DNA of 64,000 nt, taken from Pectinophora gossypiella (taxonomy: Eukaryota; Arthropoda; Insecta; Lepidoptera; Gelechiidae). Below are positions 34,472 through 44,815 of this stretch, in pieces. The first letter of the stretch is position 1. Every line of letters begins with the position of its first letter. The notes beneath the pieces are model-generated. The model saw nothing but the letters and a program-made list of their open reading frames with translations. It did not search any database and was not told where the DNA came from. The translations under genes and the position numbers were made by a program. Where the stretch lies: positions 310,001 through 374,000 of the forward strand of contig NC_065427.1 of NCBI RefSeq assembly GCF_024362695.1, given 5' to 3'.

Positions 34472-37427
34472 GTGAGTTTTGTACTAACATACATAGCGTA
34501 TGACATGCCCTGAACCCCGCAGTCCCTAATAGGCCTGGCATAGCCAGAAATAATCAGAAGATAACTAGCACCCTCTACTACTAATATACCAAACCTGTGG
34601 AAAGGGTGAAGGGGAGCCGAGATGCCTTTGCCCAGCAGTGGGACAATAAAGACTAATGCTTTCACAACGAAGGCGAAGAAGATTAAACTGTACTATCTAC
34701 TTTGGTGACATTGACAACAATGATTAATAGGCAATGTAATGTTGCTGTTGTATTGGTGGTAATGTTGTATGCTTGACAGCTGACGCAATCGGACGAGCTG
34801 CAGGTGCGCATAGTGAACCTGAACCGGCGGCTGAGCGGGCAGTACCAGTGCGAGGTCTCGGCGGACGCGCCGCTGTTCCACACTGACATCGCCTCAGCAC
34901 CGCTGACTGTCGTCGGTGAGTATCCTCCCCGGATTAATTATGTCAAAGCCAGTGTAGTTTTTTTGCTGAACTAGGAGCAAATAAAAAACATAAGACACGT
35001 TCAATTTAGTAGCTGTTTGTTCTCCCAGATTGTCGTAAATATTACCTTTCTTGGATTTGGAAGGGTTGTATCCTTTAAACCCTTTCTAAGATTAGTCTTA
35101 AACCGATGAGATGTATATAGAGCAGTGCGTTTTGGGATTTGATAAATAGGTTTTAGAGCTTTCCCACTAGGTAGAACTTTTTGTCATCTCTACCAAAGAT
35201 TCTTCCGAAAAAGAAAACCTTCAGTAGTTCTTCCCAAACACCTCAAACATCTGCTTTGATACAGATCCACCGTTTCGCGCCCCGCGCGTGCACGTCTCGC
35301 GAGGGAGCTACGCTCGTGGTGACGTCATCCGCGCTAACTGCACCATCGACGAGGCCTACCCGGCGCCCAACATCACCTGGATACTGGATGACCACAAAGT
35401 AAGTAACCTGGCTCAATACTGACTGACTATACTACCTACCAATTTACTTTTACTTTCAATAAAAATGTGAAATCACTTGAGTCTCACTTATCCTGGATGC
35501 CAAGTTCCGCTGAGCGACATAACTCCCTGAAATTGTTGGTTCTTGTGATGTGATATGATGAACAATGACAATCAAGGAAATAGCTGTAAAGTCCTTATAC
35601 ACCTACTAAGTGCAACACAACGCATAACATTTTAATGGTGTCTTACTACAAGTCAGAAAAGGCGATTGTCTTCTTCTTCATCAGCTCACGACCACGAAAT
35701 ATTGACTCATAAATTGAATGTGTTCAGATAGCGGAGTCAATAGCGTGGTCAACATCGGAGCTGGACTTCAAAGAGCGCGCAGTGGTTAGCCAGCTGGAGC
35801 TTACAGTATTGGAGACAGAGCACTACAAGGTCGGCCTCACGTACACCAGCAGCAGCCTGGCGCGGTCCTACTACCACGACAACTACATCTACGACCGGGA
35901 TGCCGACAGCGAGGATCGGGAGCTCTTAAGGTGGGAGAGACTGATATAGAGGAATAGAGAGATTCAATTCTACCCCGTAGTCGTCTACCTAGCGTTATCC
36001 CGTCTTTCACAGTCCTTTCCCAACCTGGTGATAAGTTTCTTTTTAAATAAAAAAAAAATACAAGTATGGTAAATCCAACCCAATTAAAGGTTTGGTCACA
36101 TACCTCCTGTTGGTGTTGGCGTCAGATCTGGCAACCCGTGTTGCAGATTTGTTGATTATATGGCGCATAGCAACGGGGGGGGCAAATTAGGGTTTTTATA
36201 TTATTATAATTTTGTGTACTTTTACTCTTTATTATATACATTAAAACTGAGTTGGTCATCTTTAATTTCGCTCGGTAATACCACCGAAAGCATAGATCGG
36301 TTACCTCAAAATATTTTTCCTTCACCGTTGAGTACGCGATTTTAATTATTTATGATTCCGTTAGTAATGTTAACTTTTCTTGCTCTCATGAAGTAATACT
36401 ATCTCATGACGTCCACGAAGCTATTAAATATTAGAGTTGCAATTGAATTTTATCACGTTCATAAATTTTATGGTAATGGGTTATAAAATTCAGGATTTGC
36501 TACAGGATGCAGAATCGGGCTCAGACATAATTCACGCCCGTTATCTCTACCGGGGTGGGTAGCTCCAGGTTTTCTTCGAGCCTTGAAGATCTCACACAGA
36601 GTACTATTGCTACTTTATCGTCAATATTGTTATAAAATCAATAATGTTGGTGGGAATGAAAACTCTGCTCTAAGGCGATATACCAGGGATCATAAACCTG
36701 ATCACTCGCTCCGAATCCTTGACTAAGAATTTAGATTTCTTGCTATTATTTTAACCTCTTTTCTACCCGGCAGGTACACGATGGCGCCCCCGTCAAGCGG
36801 GCAGTTCTCTCTGAGCTGCGTGGCCACTATCTTCGACGTGTACAAGCGCCGCAGCGAGGCAGTCACCATTCGAGAAGACGCACCGCACCCCGCCTCTGTC
36901 ACTGGAGAAGATTCCGCAGGTATACTTCATTTATTAATATTATTTTTCGTAGAAGACTCGCTCCCATGTCGCTCTGGTCATGTGCTGCATGATCGAACCC
37001 GGGTATCGGACTTGAGTTATTAATTTATCCTAAGCCCAGTTTTCACTAACACAGTTAATGAACCGATTGTTATAGACGGCAGTACGGCTCACCCATCACG
37101 TTGGTCTGAGTAAGCTCGCTGATGCGGGGGTTCTTACTTCGTCTTGCGACAAATATGTACCTCTGACTATTCCAATTGGGATATAGTCGGGTAGTTATGT
37201 TTGATTTATAACTCATAGTGATAACTTGAGTCTAAAGTCTTGACTTCGTATGACCCTCGCCAGAGACGTTTGGCGGCTCGTAGTGACCCTGACACCAGGA
37301 TTGTAAGGTCGATACAGATGAGATGATGGAAGTGTTTCTGTCGGCAGGGTCGTCACTGGCAGGCAGCGTCCTCCTGGCAGCATGTCTGTCGGCGGCGGCG
37401 CTGGCCCTGCCGCGGCGCGTGTTATGA
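34257..37427 (+). CDS. beat-like: Beaten path (Beat)-family Ig cell-surface protein, 3' six exons (partial)
   Basis: Spliced coding exons are 34257-34471, 34780-34915, 35265-35398, 35728-35930, 36774-36919 and 37348-37427. Every junction has GT/AG and the phases agree, giving 304 codons plus stop; the first codon is completed by an unseen upstream exon. The first Ig domain (residues about 5-117) has Cys29, the typical LYSIRWYR block around Trp43, FYRYVP, and QYQCEVSADAP with Cys96. The second (about 118-275) has Cys143, Trp156 and Cys245. Three N-glycosylation sequons are visible (Asn8, Asn142, Asn153). This order and these blocks match insect Beaten path proteins, neuronal surface or secreted ligands of Side receptors that guide motor axons. 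The last 25 residues are hydrophobic, Ala/Leu-rich and end PRRVL, consistent with a GPI-attachment signal. Which Beat subgroup cannot be told. The signal-peptide exon is missing, as expected for genes with long first introns. Confidence 0.88.
34600..34660 (+). repeat. SINE tail in Beat intron
   Basis: ggggagccgagatgcctttg then cccagcagtgggacaataaa matches the 3' end of the SINE at 47520-47550 (gaggcctatgcccagcagtg). It lies between the first two visible Beat exons. Confidence 0.6.
34780..34915 (+). CDS. beat-like: Beat-like gene, exon with second half of Ig1
   Basis: The acceptor is gcttgacag and the donor is gtcg/gtgagt. It encodes LTQSDELQVRIVNLNRRLSG, then QYQCEVSADAP with the second Ig1 cysteine, then FHTDIASAPLTVV. 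It begins in phase 0 and ends one base into a codon, matching the next exon. Confidence 0.9.
35265..35398 (+). CDS. beat-like: Beat-like gene, exon with start of Ig2
   Basis: The acceptor is tttgatacag and the donor is cacaaa/gtaagt. It encodes DPPFRAPRVHVSRGSYARGD, IRANCTIDEAYPAPNITW and ILDDHK, giving the Ig2 Cys143 and Trp156. It ends on a codon boundary. Confidence 0.9.
35728..35930 (+). CDS. beat-like: Beat-like gene, exon with middle of Ig2
   Basis: The acceptor is atgtgttcag and the donor is cttaag/gtggga. It encodes a 67-codon segment including VVSQLELTVLETEHYKVGLT and an acidic YDRDADSEDRELL insert, and ends two bases into an Arg codon. The donor is the weakest of the set but keeps the frame. 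Confidence 0.85.
35975..36335 (-). repeat. Dispersed repeat in Beat intron, itself interrupted
   Basis: The ends cctagcgttatcccgtcttt (35990) and tatttttccttcaccgttga (36310) belong to the gaggaaaccc family, as at 32525-32750. About 155 bp of unrelated AT-rich sequence (about 36115-36270) lies in the middle, indicating a later insertion or replacement. Confidence 0.55.
36507..36691 (+). repeat. 185-bp repeat, copy 1, in last Beat intron
   Basis: atgcagaatcgggctcagac at the left and gataccagggatc-type sequence at the right. It is identical to 38085-38269 except for about one base (gatctcacac versus gatcttacac). The near identity means recent insertion or duplication. No coding potential or clear target-site duplication is seen. 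Confidence 0.9.
36774..36919 (+). CDS. beat-like: Beat-like gene, exon with end of Ig2
   Basis: The acceptor is ctacccggcag and the donor is tccgcag/gtatac. It encodes YTMAPPSSGQFSLSCVATI with Cys245, then FDVYKRRSEAVTIRED, then a Pro/Ser/Glu linker. If the donor is not used the frame reads on into the intron for 34 codons and stops at about 37023, giving a possible alternative end without the GPI-like tail. Confidence 0.85.
36970..37200 (+). mobile_element. SINE-like repeat in last Beat intron
   Basis: B-box-like gatcgaacccgggtatcgga, then ttgagttattaatttatcct, then gttatagacggcagtacggc, then acaaatatgtacctctgact, then attgggatatagtcg. It shares block order with 31380-31560. Confidence 0.65.
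37253..37325 (+). repeat. SINE tail just before last Beat exon
   Basis: cgccagagacgtttggcggc, then tcgtagtgaccctgacacca. This matches 46580-46620 (ctttggcggctcaatactaaccctgacacc, split by differences). It ends about 20 bp before the splice acceptor of the last coding exon. Confidence 0.6.
37348..37427 (+). CDS. beat-like: Beat-like gene, last coding exon (GPI-signal-like tail)
   Basis: The acceptor is tttctgtcggcag. It encodes GSSLAGSVLLAACLSAAALA then LPRRVL and a TGA at 37425-37427. A small-residue site followed by a hydrophobic Ala/Leu stretch at the extreme C-terminus is characteristic of GPI-anchor signals; a short transmembrane tail is the alternative. Phase 1 entry matches the previous exon. 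Confidence 0.8.
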
Positions 37428-37550
37428 TGTCGCCGGCCGCGCGCACGCCCCGCCCACACTGAATGTTGTGATAGAACCTACGATAGTACTCATTTGTACT
37501 AGCCTAACATTTATTTCAATGTTGCAGATTTAACTTTATGTGAATATGTA

Positions 37551-37556
37551 AATAAA
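37551..37556 (+). terminator. Polyadenylation signal of the Beat-like gene
   Basis: AATAAA 124 bp after the stop codon, in a T/GT-rich context (tatgtgaatatgta before, gtcattagttacac after). It is the first such hexamer after the TGA and gives a 3' UTR of roughly 150 nt. Confidence 0.75.
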
Positions 37557-37559
37557 GTC

Positions 37560-38084
37560 ATTAGTTACACAAATTTTGGGTTTAATTTAACTATCCTGTG
37601 TCTGTTGAATGTGCCTGTGTGAATTTGATGCAACCACATTAGTTTCTTTATTGTGAAAGACCGATTTAAACGAATAGCGTCGAAGTGTTCCAAACTGAAA
37701 AACTATTTCTTATGAAGTTACGTTGGTAAGACGAAATTAGGTGCTGAAGTGACAACTTTAATATATCACTTATATGAAGATAAATTTTCCTTCATATTAA
37801 AACTAATTTTATATGGCATCAAACAAATTACTTTCGAATAAAAAGTGCAGAAGATATTTCTCGAAACTCGACTCGATGAAATTAATAAGGTAATTTCCAA
37901 CTAGTCAAATCCAACTTTTACTAAACATCAAAACACGAAATTACTATGGAAGTTGTATGAAACAGCAACCTGTGACGTCATAGACGAAACGTGACAAATG
38001 TCGCACTTATTATTATATTTTTCTTCATAAAAATTCACAAATAAATTAAATAGAAAGTATAAATAAAACGTTTTTATTACCCTT
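37560..38084. other. Non-coding DNA downstream of the Beat-like gene
   Basis: AT-rich with no supported gene. Sequence around 37900-38000 (aactagtcaaatccaactt, then catcaaaacacgaaatta, then atggaagttgtatgaa) has an inverted partner at 38595-38660 (caaattccatagtaattttg, then gtttagtaaaaagtaactga), suggesting inverted-repeat arms about 650 bp apart that span the 185-bp repeat. Confidence 0.5.
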
Positions 38085-38269
38085 ATGCAGAATCGGGCTC
38101 AGACATAATTCACGCCCGTTATCTCTACCGGGGTGGGTAGCTCCAGGTTTTCTTCGAGCCTTGAAGATCTTACACAGAGTACTATTGCTACTTTATCGTC
38201 AATATTGTTATAAAATCAATAATGTTGGTGGGAATGAAAACTCTGCTCTAAGGCGATATACCAGGGATC
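38085..38269 (+). repeat. 185-bp repeat, copy 2
   Basis: Nearly identical to 36507-36691 and in the same orientation, 1578 bp away. It lies about 530 bp after the Beat polyadenylation signal. Confidence 0.9.
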
Positions 38270-40268
38270 TGTCTTTAGGTATTTATTTAGTAATCAGAAT
38301 TTCATAATTTATCTTTGACCTAGGAGACTACCCAATTATATAATTCTCGAATACCTTTCTTAATTGAGTTCGATTTAAACAACCACTTATAATAAGTAAC
38401 TGAAATTATAAACGCTAGAACTATATAAACGATGGAATTAATGGGTCAAAGGATACTGGGTTAAATTGAGTCGTGTGCCAGGTTCAAGATAAATTATGAA
38501 ATTCTTTAACTTATTTATGAATTGTAATCAAGAAAAACTTAATAATAAGTCCGATATTTTATCACGTTTTTGTTATAGTGTGCTTGTTCATACAAATTCC
38601 ATAGTAATTTTGTGTTTTGACGTTTAGTAAAAAGTAACTGATTTGACTAGTTGAAAACTAGCCTGCCTCGTAAGTATGCCTTTCACTACTGGAACTAAGT
38701 GCAATGCGCTTCATAGGTAGGTACTTACACATTGACAAGTAACTTATGTTTTGTACTCAGCCATAACACCTTGTGAAATGACGTAAATTCAAAAATGTTT
38801 ACATTGACCTTCAACAAGTTTATCCATGATAATTACGTTGAATAAATGATTCTGATTTCTGTACAATACCAAACTCTTTATTGTACAATTACAATCAGTT
38901 AGGTAGTACAACAGGCGACCTTATTGCTAAGATAGCAATATCTTTCAGGCAACCTATTTCTAGAAGATATTTACCGTTCATCACAACTTAGCCGTACAAA
39001 TAGTCGTAGTCGTAGTAGTTAGTTGTCTTTGATTACTTGTGGCTCTGCCCACCCCATTTGGGATTACGGGCGTGAGTTTATGTATGTATGTATGTAGCCG
39101 TACAAATGGGGAGCGCTGGGGGCTATCACCCGGAGATATGGTAAGATAAACATAACGGAACAATTCTTAATAAAGGTAAAGGATACACGTACTTAAATGT
39201 AAACGCATTTTAAATATCTTAACGATATTAGCACGTACCAGGAAGTTAAGAAAAAAATCGTCAAGCCCACCTGTGACGTTCGTTTGTTTCGTGTGCCCTC
39301 GCGCAGCCTAATGATAATCATTAGTATGCCATCCCCTCCACTGTAGGCAGTAAATAAAAATTTGCAATCGTTCCCGCCAGATGTTACGAGCCATTAAGTA
39401 GGGCGTGACGCGGCCTCCTCGATTTATTACGTTTGTCGCGAGATACGGGCGGGAATCTCGGCCGGCGCCGCTTTTATAATATATATAGTCGTACATATAG
39501 ACAGACGTAGGGACAGTGCCCTAACAGCACCAACCACTTCCCTAAGTGCCTTTATGTATGTAAACTTATAGCAGTAAATTGACTGTATCGGACTAAGGTC
39601 AATAACCTTTGTCAGGGACAGTTATAATAGAAAATACTAGTAGCGCCCCCCCTCTTGGTGTGGAAACTGTTAGAAGAAAGAGGTCTGGCCGGTTGTAGTT
39701 GTACTTACTATGTATGTATGCCAATAACAGTGCCCTGGTGTACGCATTACTGTTGTGTGTCAGTCTACAGTTTCCTAAGTACAGATATTATCACAACGCA
39801 GCGTGCTCTAACACAAATTCGTCCCGTGTATTCCCGTTTCAAGATTCAACTTCTCATTTGTTACTTTCCCAAATAACTAAATCCAATACTGCTTTTGACT
39901 CAGCCTCTCAACAATCTCACGCATTAAACCAGCAATGTATGCCGAGAGTACAAAGCTGCGCCGCTCGGGAGTGTTTAATATCCGCTCGGTTATTGCAGCT
40001 CGTTAACGATTTCCCAAACAAGTTGACAGGAGAGAGTGGAAATTAGACATTGAGGCACTTCCGAGGATGTTTGATGGCTGATGCGATGTGACGTAATGAC
40101 GTGGAGTGAGCTGCCTCGTGTGTGCGAGATACATTAAGAATTAAGAACTCGACTAAATGTTGAGCTGAGATGTTTCGTGCGTTGTAGATGAGTTCGTGAA
40201 CAGGATGTTAGGAAATTATTCATAGATGCGATTGACTTGGATCGTTCCTGTATTTCACAAACATTACA
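38270..40268. other. Gene-free stretch with repeat scraps
   Basis: 39080-39145 (acaaatggggagcgctgggg) is an inverse fragment of the repeat at 48180 and 57665. 39060-39075 has a short (tatg)n run. 39680-39760 (aacagtgccctggtgtacgc) resembles 17560-17620. ORFs such as 39699-40046 have no recognisable domain. Confidence 0.5.
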
Positions 40269-40487
40269 TCCACACTAATATTATAAATGCATAAGTTATC
40301 GTCTGTTACATTTTCACGTTTAAACCGCTGTGCTAATTTCGATGAAAGTTGGTATGGAGATAGCTTGAAATATAGGAAAGATGGATAGTTTTGATCGCAG
40401 AAATCACCCCTAAGGGGGTAAAAAGAGGGGACGGAAAAACATGTCGCGCGCGATAACCGAAGTCCACGCGGATAAAGTCACGGCTAG
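40269..40487 (+). mobile_element. Non-autonomous Helitron, both ends present
   Basis: It starts TCCACACTAATATTATAAATG, the usual 5' end of short lepidopteran Helitrons, and includes cacccctaagggggtaaaaa. It ends gtccacgcggataaagtcac then ggCTAG at 40487, followed by T. At 219 bp it carries no protein. Confidence 0.75.
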
Positions 40488-40759
40488 TGCATTTATAGTC
40501 TCGTTAGTTATTCTTAGTAAGGTATGCACAGCTGTGACTGAAAGTAATTAGAAAACAACTTCCAGACACTTTTGATACGATATCTTATGAAGATATTAAT
40601 AAGATGAGCAGTATTGATGAGTAGTTTTATGTTATACTTAAGTCGCTGTGCCCTAGCGGGGCGTTAAAATGTACCTATCATATTCCTGTATACCACATAT
40701 ATAAAACTGTGACTTGCAATAAATGATTATGGTTATTGTCACAGATAACACCTGTAATA

Positions 40760-41139
40760 TAATCAGAAATCAGAAATTATTTATTCGCTTAGGATAGGTA
40801 GGTACAAAGTCACAATATGGGATAAAGCAGTGTTACAGCATCTCTATCCTGCTAATTATTATTAGCATGCAAATGTCGAAAATTCAAAAATTCTCTAATA
40901 CTATAAAAACTATTAGTAATAAGCCATTCGCGTAATTTAAAAGTCATAACTTTTGTGGGTCCGTTTTTAAATTTATCAGGTATCTTATTGTATACTTTTA
41001 TGCACATGTTGTGAGGACTTTCTAAACAAAGTGTAGTTTTTGGACAGTAGTCCCTTCCTAGTTCGTGTGGTAGCCGTCTCCTTCTAGGATTAATGTCAGC
41101 TGCTAAGATAACGATCGAGTGTGTTAGAAAAGGACACAA
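40760..41139 (-). pseudogene. Jockey-like LINE 3' end with C-terminal ORF remnant
   Basis: The minus-strand frame 41139-40852 ends KVYNKIPDKFKNGPTKVMTF, then KLREWLITNSFYSIREFLNF. The YNKIP, FK.RL..WL and FYSIREFL motifs match the C-terminus of Jockey-clade reverse transcriptase proteins. The 3' UTR reaches 40760 with a short (attctg)n tail. It is strongly 5'-truncated and shares the FYSI.EFL end with 26925-27316. Confidence 0.8.
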
Positions 41140-43465
41140 TCTCTCCGTCAGTGTGTTATAACGACTTCCAGTGCAGTTCTCTACATAAAGAGACTCTCTT
41201 AAATAAAGATATCATTGAAATAAGGAAATACAAATGTATCCCCGATCCGTCGATGCAATTGGCTGCCTCAAATAAATCATTCCCCCACTTTATCATTTCT
41301 CGCTTGGCCTATCATTCGTCACTGCCTGCCACGAGCATCGATAAATATGCGCATTACTATTGTGCTCTATACCGATGTTACCAAGTCACACTGCAATTTG
41401 TCCGTCATCCGATGTTTTCGTCGTTACCATATTTACGTCATTCGTATCGCGTAAAATTGATTCGTGATAAATGATGGAGTCTGAGAGACGGCGGAAATGG
41501 ATAGATAGGCTTTTACCGTTAATTGTTTTATTGTATAATAAATGTGTTAGGTCTTCGCAATATTATTGAAGCGATACGTAAATAAAAGAACGAATAAATA
41601 TATCTACATAACTAACTCTAAGTAAATGTGCCTAAAATCTTTTTAATATGTTATTGTAACTTGCTTTTTTACATCTGTACATTTGCCGCACTTGGCAGGG
41701 AAAAAATGACACTGTCAGTGTTACTAAGAGTATTGCGTAAATCATTATTATAGAATAATAACATAACAAAACATCACGCCTGTATTCATGAGGAGGTAGG
41801 CAGAGGTGAGAGGAGGTATATCCCAGCCAATTGAGTGGAGTTGGGTATTGGGTGTGCTAGACGGTTTACTCTTGCTGTTTAAAGCTTTAAAATATAATAA
41901 GATTTACTATAATATGTAACGCAGTGTTTGTTGAGAGTGCGCACTTAACCTAAAAGGGTAAGGGTGAGAGGGACTGATCCGCTAATGTAATTGGCCAATC
42001 TGCGGCGGCCGCGCTATATCTGCGCAATAAATAATGCGCCAAACTACACCGCCGGTACTATATGGTGGAAATAATACTGGAATGTAGGGCAATGCTTATA
42101 TTCGAATGTAAGTAATGGAGTAGCGAGGAATGGAACACGAGCTTATGTATCTATCATTCACTCAGTATGTCTTTGGATGTCAAAATGTGATGTGAGATCA
42201 TTAACTGCTTTTTCGCTAAAAACTCAAAATACACAATGAGTACCTACTCTGATCGACAAAAATATCAATTTTGTTACCGGGCATTTGGAAAAATACATCT
42301 TCTACGCAAATGATTTTTTATCATATCATAAAAAACCCTCCCCCCCATTAAAGGTATCATTTTAAAAGTCCCCTTTAAATTGATGCCTTACCTATAGGAA
42401 AAACAAAAACCTAGATTGCCTGCACGAATGAGTCTAGAAACCATCTCCAAATTGTTTTCAACTTAACAATTAAGACTAGGTATTGAAAACCAGATTTAGA
42501 ACTCTGTGATCCCGGTGTAATAAATAAGTGGTTATTTGACAAAGAACTGAAAACTTTAAACAGTTTCAAGAAGTTGAAAAGTGAATATTAACTTTCAATA
42601 AGTAAGTAAGTACTTAGGAACTTTGCTACTTTACATACTTTAGAATGACTCTACTTACCTACATAATAGAAAATCGTAAAAAAAAACAAGAACAAAAAAT
42701 AGTTGAAAAATAAAAAAAAAATCAAACCCGACTATGGAAAAATCGCGCTCTAAAACTATGAAAAAAGTTTACTTACAAAAAAAATAATAAAAATGTAATG
42801 TAATGTATGTATAGTATGTGTAATGTAGGTCAACTAATACGTAGATAAAATGTCTATGCTAGAGGAGACGATTTAAGCCATATAAGTAGAATCGCAATGT
42901 GAGAAAGGTCGCTATATCATAAAAGACGCAGTGGCGACCGCGTGGCACGTATCAAAATTCAATGACGTCATAAATGTCGTAAACACATAAAACGTGTCAA
43001 AACGTGTATAACACTGCGACGCTTTACCATATCGATGGCGCAATCGTATTACTTAGCAGATTTCATGCGGCGCCACTTGCGGCGGGTGCTCGAGAGTTCA
43101 ATGATATTGATACAATATAAAATTGAAGCAGAAAATTGTAAGGAAAGTGAAATGTAAATGATATGGTCTCTTTTAAGATATAGTTTTTTTCAGTTGAAAC
43201 GTTTGCTTTCAGCTTATGAGAAGTTTGTTGCAATTTTATAGCGTGACTTTGATGCTTATTTAGGGTTAATTTAGGAAGCGAACTTTTCCAAATTGTCTCG
43301 AATCTTGTAATTTGTCCGCTAACTTGCACAAGAGCAGTAGGGCTTGGTGGTCCGTAACGTCTTGCCATTGATGAGAGAAAGCTTGTACTTACCTAGAAAA
43401 AAAAACGTAATAACGGATGTTTAATGTTTCTGGATTTGTACAAAAACCATAAAATTAAGAATAAT
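41140..43465. other. Gene-free stretch
   Basis: The ORF at 41121-41474 (117 codons) overlaps the LINE remnant in antisense and has no domain. 41775-41835 (cacgcctgtattcatgagga) is a repeat scrap. 42340-42730 is AT-rich with homopolymer tracts. The 43063-43368 minus ORF is unrecognised. No gene is supported. Confidence 0.5.
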
Positions 43466-43469
43466 ACTA

Positions 43470-43650
43470 ATTATAACAACGGTAACTCTCTGTCCCGCAC
43501 TAATTCGTACCGAGCGTCAACCTCACCCCCTCTGAGTGGATCTGAGTCTTACTTTACTCTTAAATGGCCGTCAGCCGCTGAAGAGTAAGGGAGAGAGCGC
43601 ACGTATTGTGTCTCATACACACGCGTTTGGCAGGTCACAGTAAGAATAAG
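43470..43650. repeat. Interspersed repeat, inverted relative to 13.4 kb
   Basis: gtaactctctgtcccgcact, then aattcgtaccgagcgtcaac, then gaagagtaagggagagagcg, then acacacgcgtttggc. These are complementary to blocks in 13395-13520, with extra sequence in the middle. Confidence 0.6.
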
Positions 43651-44396
43651 ATTTTTGTTTGTGTGTAACAGAACATGACTTCTTTATTATTAATTTAATG
43701 GAGTACCGTCCAAGGACAATGCTACGAACTAAGCAAACGTAACGACCTTGGGAGAGCCATGACGTAGATAATACCACTACATACTATCGAGAGATCTATT
43801 CCGAATAGTATATGTGGACATTTATCTGTCTTTATGGTAATAACTGTTAGAAGAGGGGGTCGTAACGTGAACTCACCCCGGCTATATCGCATTACGTAAA
43901 TTGGACGGAAATGTGGAACTATTTCATTGTGTTTTCCTTCTAAGGGACAAATCTATGTTTTTCTATAGCAAGTTGCGACCGTATATCATGATGCTAAGCC
44001 GGCCGAGTAAACAGCAGAAATCTTTGTAATTTTCTACGGGATTTTTTGGGGGAATAAGTTGTTATTACTTGGAACATATTAGGTAGGTATTGTTTGTAAG
44101 TAAGTACTGTTAGATAGAAGAGAATCGGCCTAATCTCGACTGATAAATCACTATGCTTTAATGAAAGCTACAGCACTGCTTTTGAACTTTGACAGACCTA
44201 ACTCACTACTACTCATAACGCATTAAAGCGTTATAATGTATTGTAGTATAATCACTAATTGTACTAGACATTTTAATGAATAGTAAGTAGTATATCGCTT
44301 ACACGCAAACAGTTTTTATATGAACAGTACTTTTGGTGACCAAGGATTTTTGTATGACAATCTGTCAATAGTTGACTTTATTAGTTTGAAGTAGTC

Positions 44397-44432
44397 CCTC
44401 TCAGTATTCGTTACGATGTCATTTACACCCGT
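44397..44432. repeat. MITE end fragment
   Basis: gtccctctcagtattcgtta then cgatgtcatttacaccc is the right-hand end of the palindromic MITE (compare 30940-30977), lying just before another, longer copy. Confidence 0.7.
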
Positions 44433-44547
44433 TACATACAGGTGTACAGGTAGCCATACAAGTGCGTATGGGTGTTACTGACAATACTGAAGCGGATGTT
44501 CCAGACCATGATTCTGAGTTGGTATCAAATGGAATTTCAATACAATA

Positions 44548-44800
44548 CAATACAAATACACTTTATTGCACCAAAATAAAAAGAAATAATTACAAAAAGT
44601 CTCTTAACTAAGTACATGGCAAATGGCGGCCTTATCGCTTAAAGCGATTTCTTCCAGACAACCATAAGGTGAGGAAAAAGGTAAAAAAAAAATTGAAAGA
44701 TTGCGGGTAAAAACTATGCATACAACTTAACAACAAATACATTATTATATTTCCTGTCGGAAAATTCATGAATATTTTAGCGTTTTCTTAAATTAATTTA
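44548..44800 (-). mobile_element. LINE 3' end inserted in the MITE
   Basis: The + strand begins with (aatac)n and cactttattgcaccaaaat, then ggcggccttatcgcttaaag, then gatttcttccagacaacc. It is the reverse of the 3' UTR seen at 9385-9545. No ORF remains. The right boundary is approximate. Confidence 0.7.
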
Positions 44801-44815
44801 AGTTCCATACTTTTG

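Noticed and set aside
34200..34541. 113-codon minus-strand ORF
   Set aside because: It is an antisense shadow of the GC-rich Beat exon.
41121..41474. 117-codon plus-strand ORF
   Set aside because: It starts antisense to a LINE remnant and continues in unique sequence; no family is recognised.
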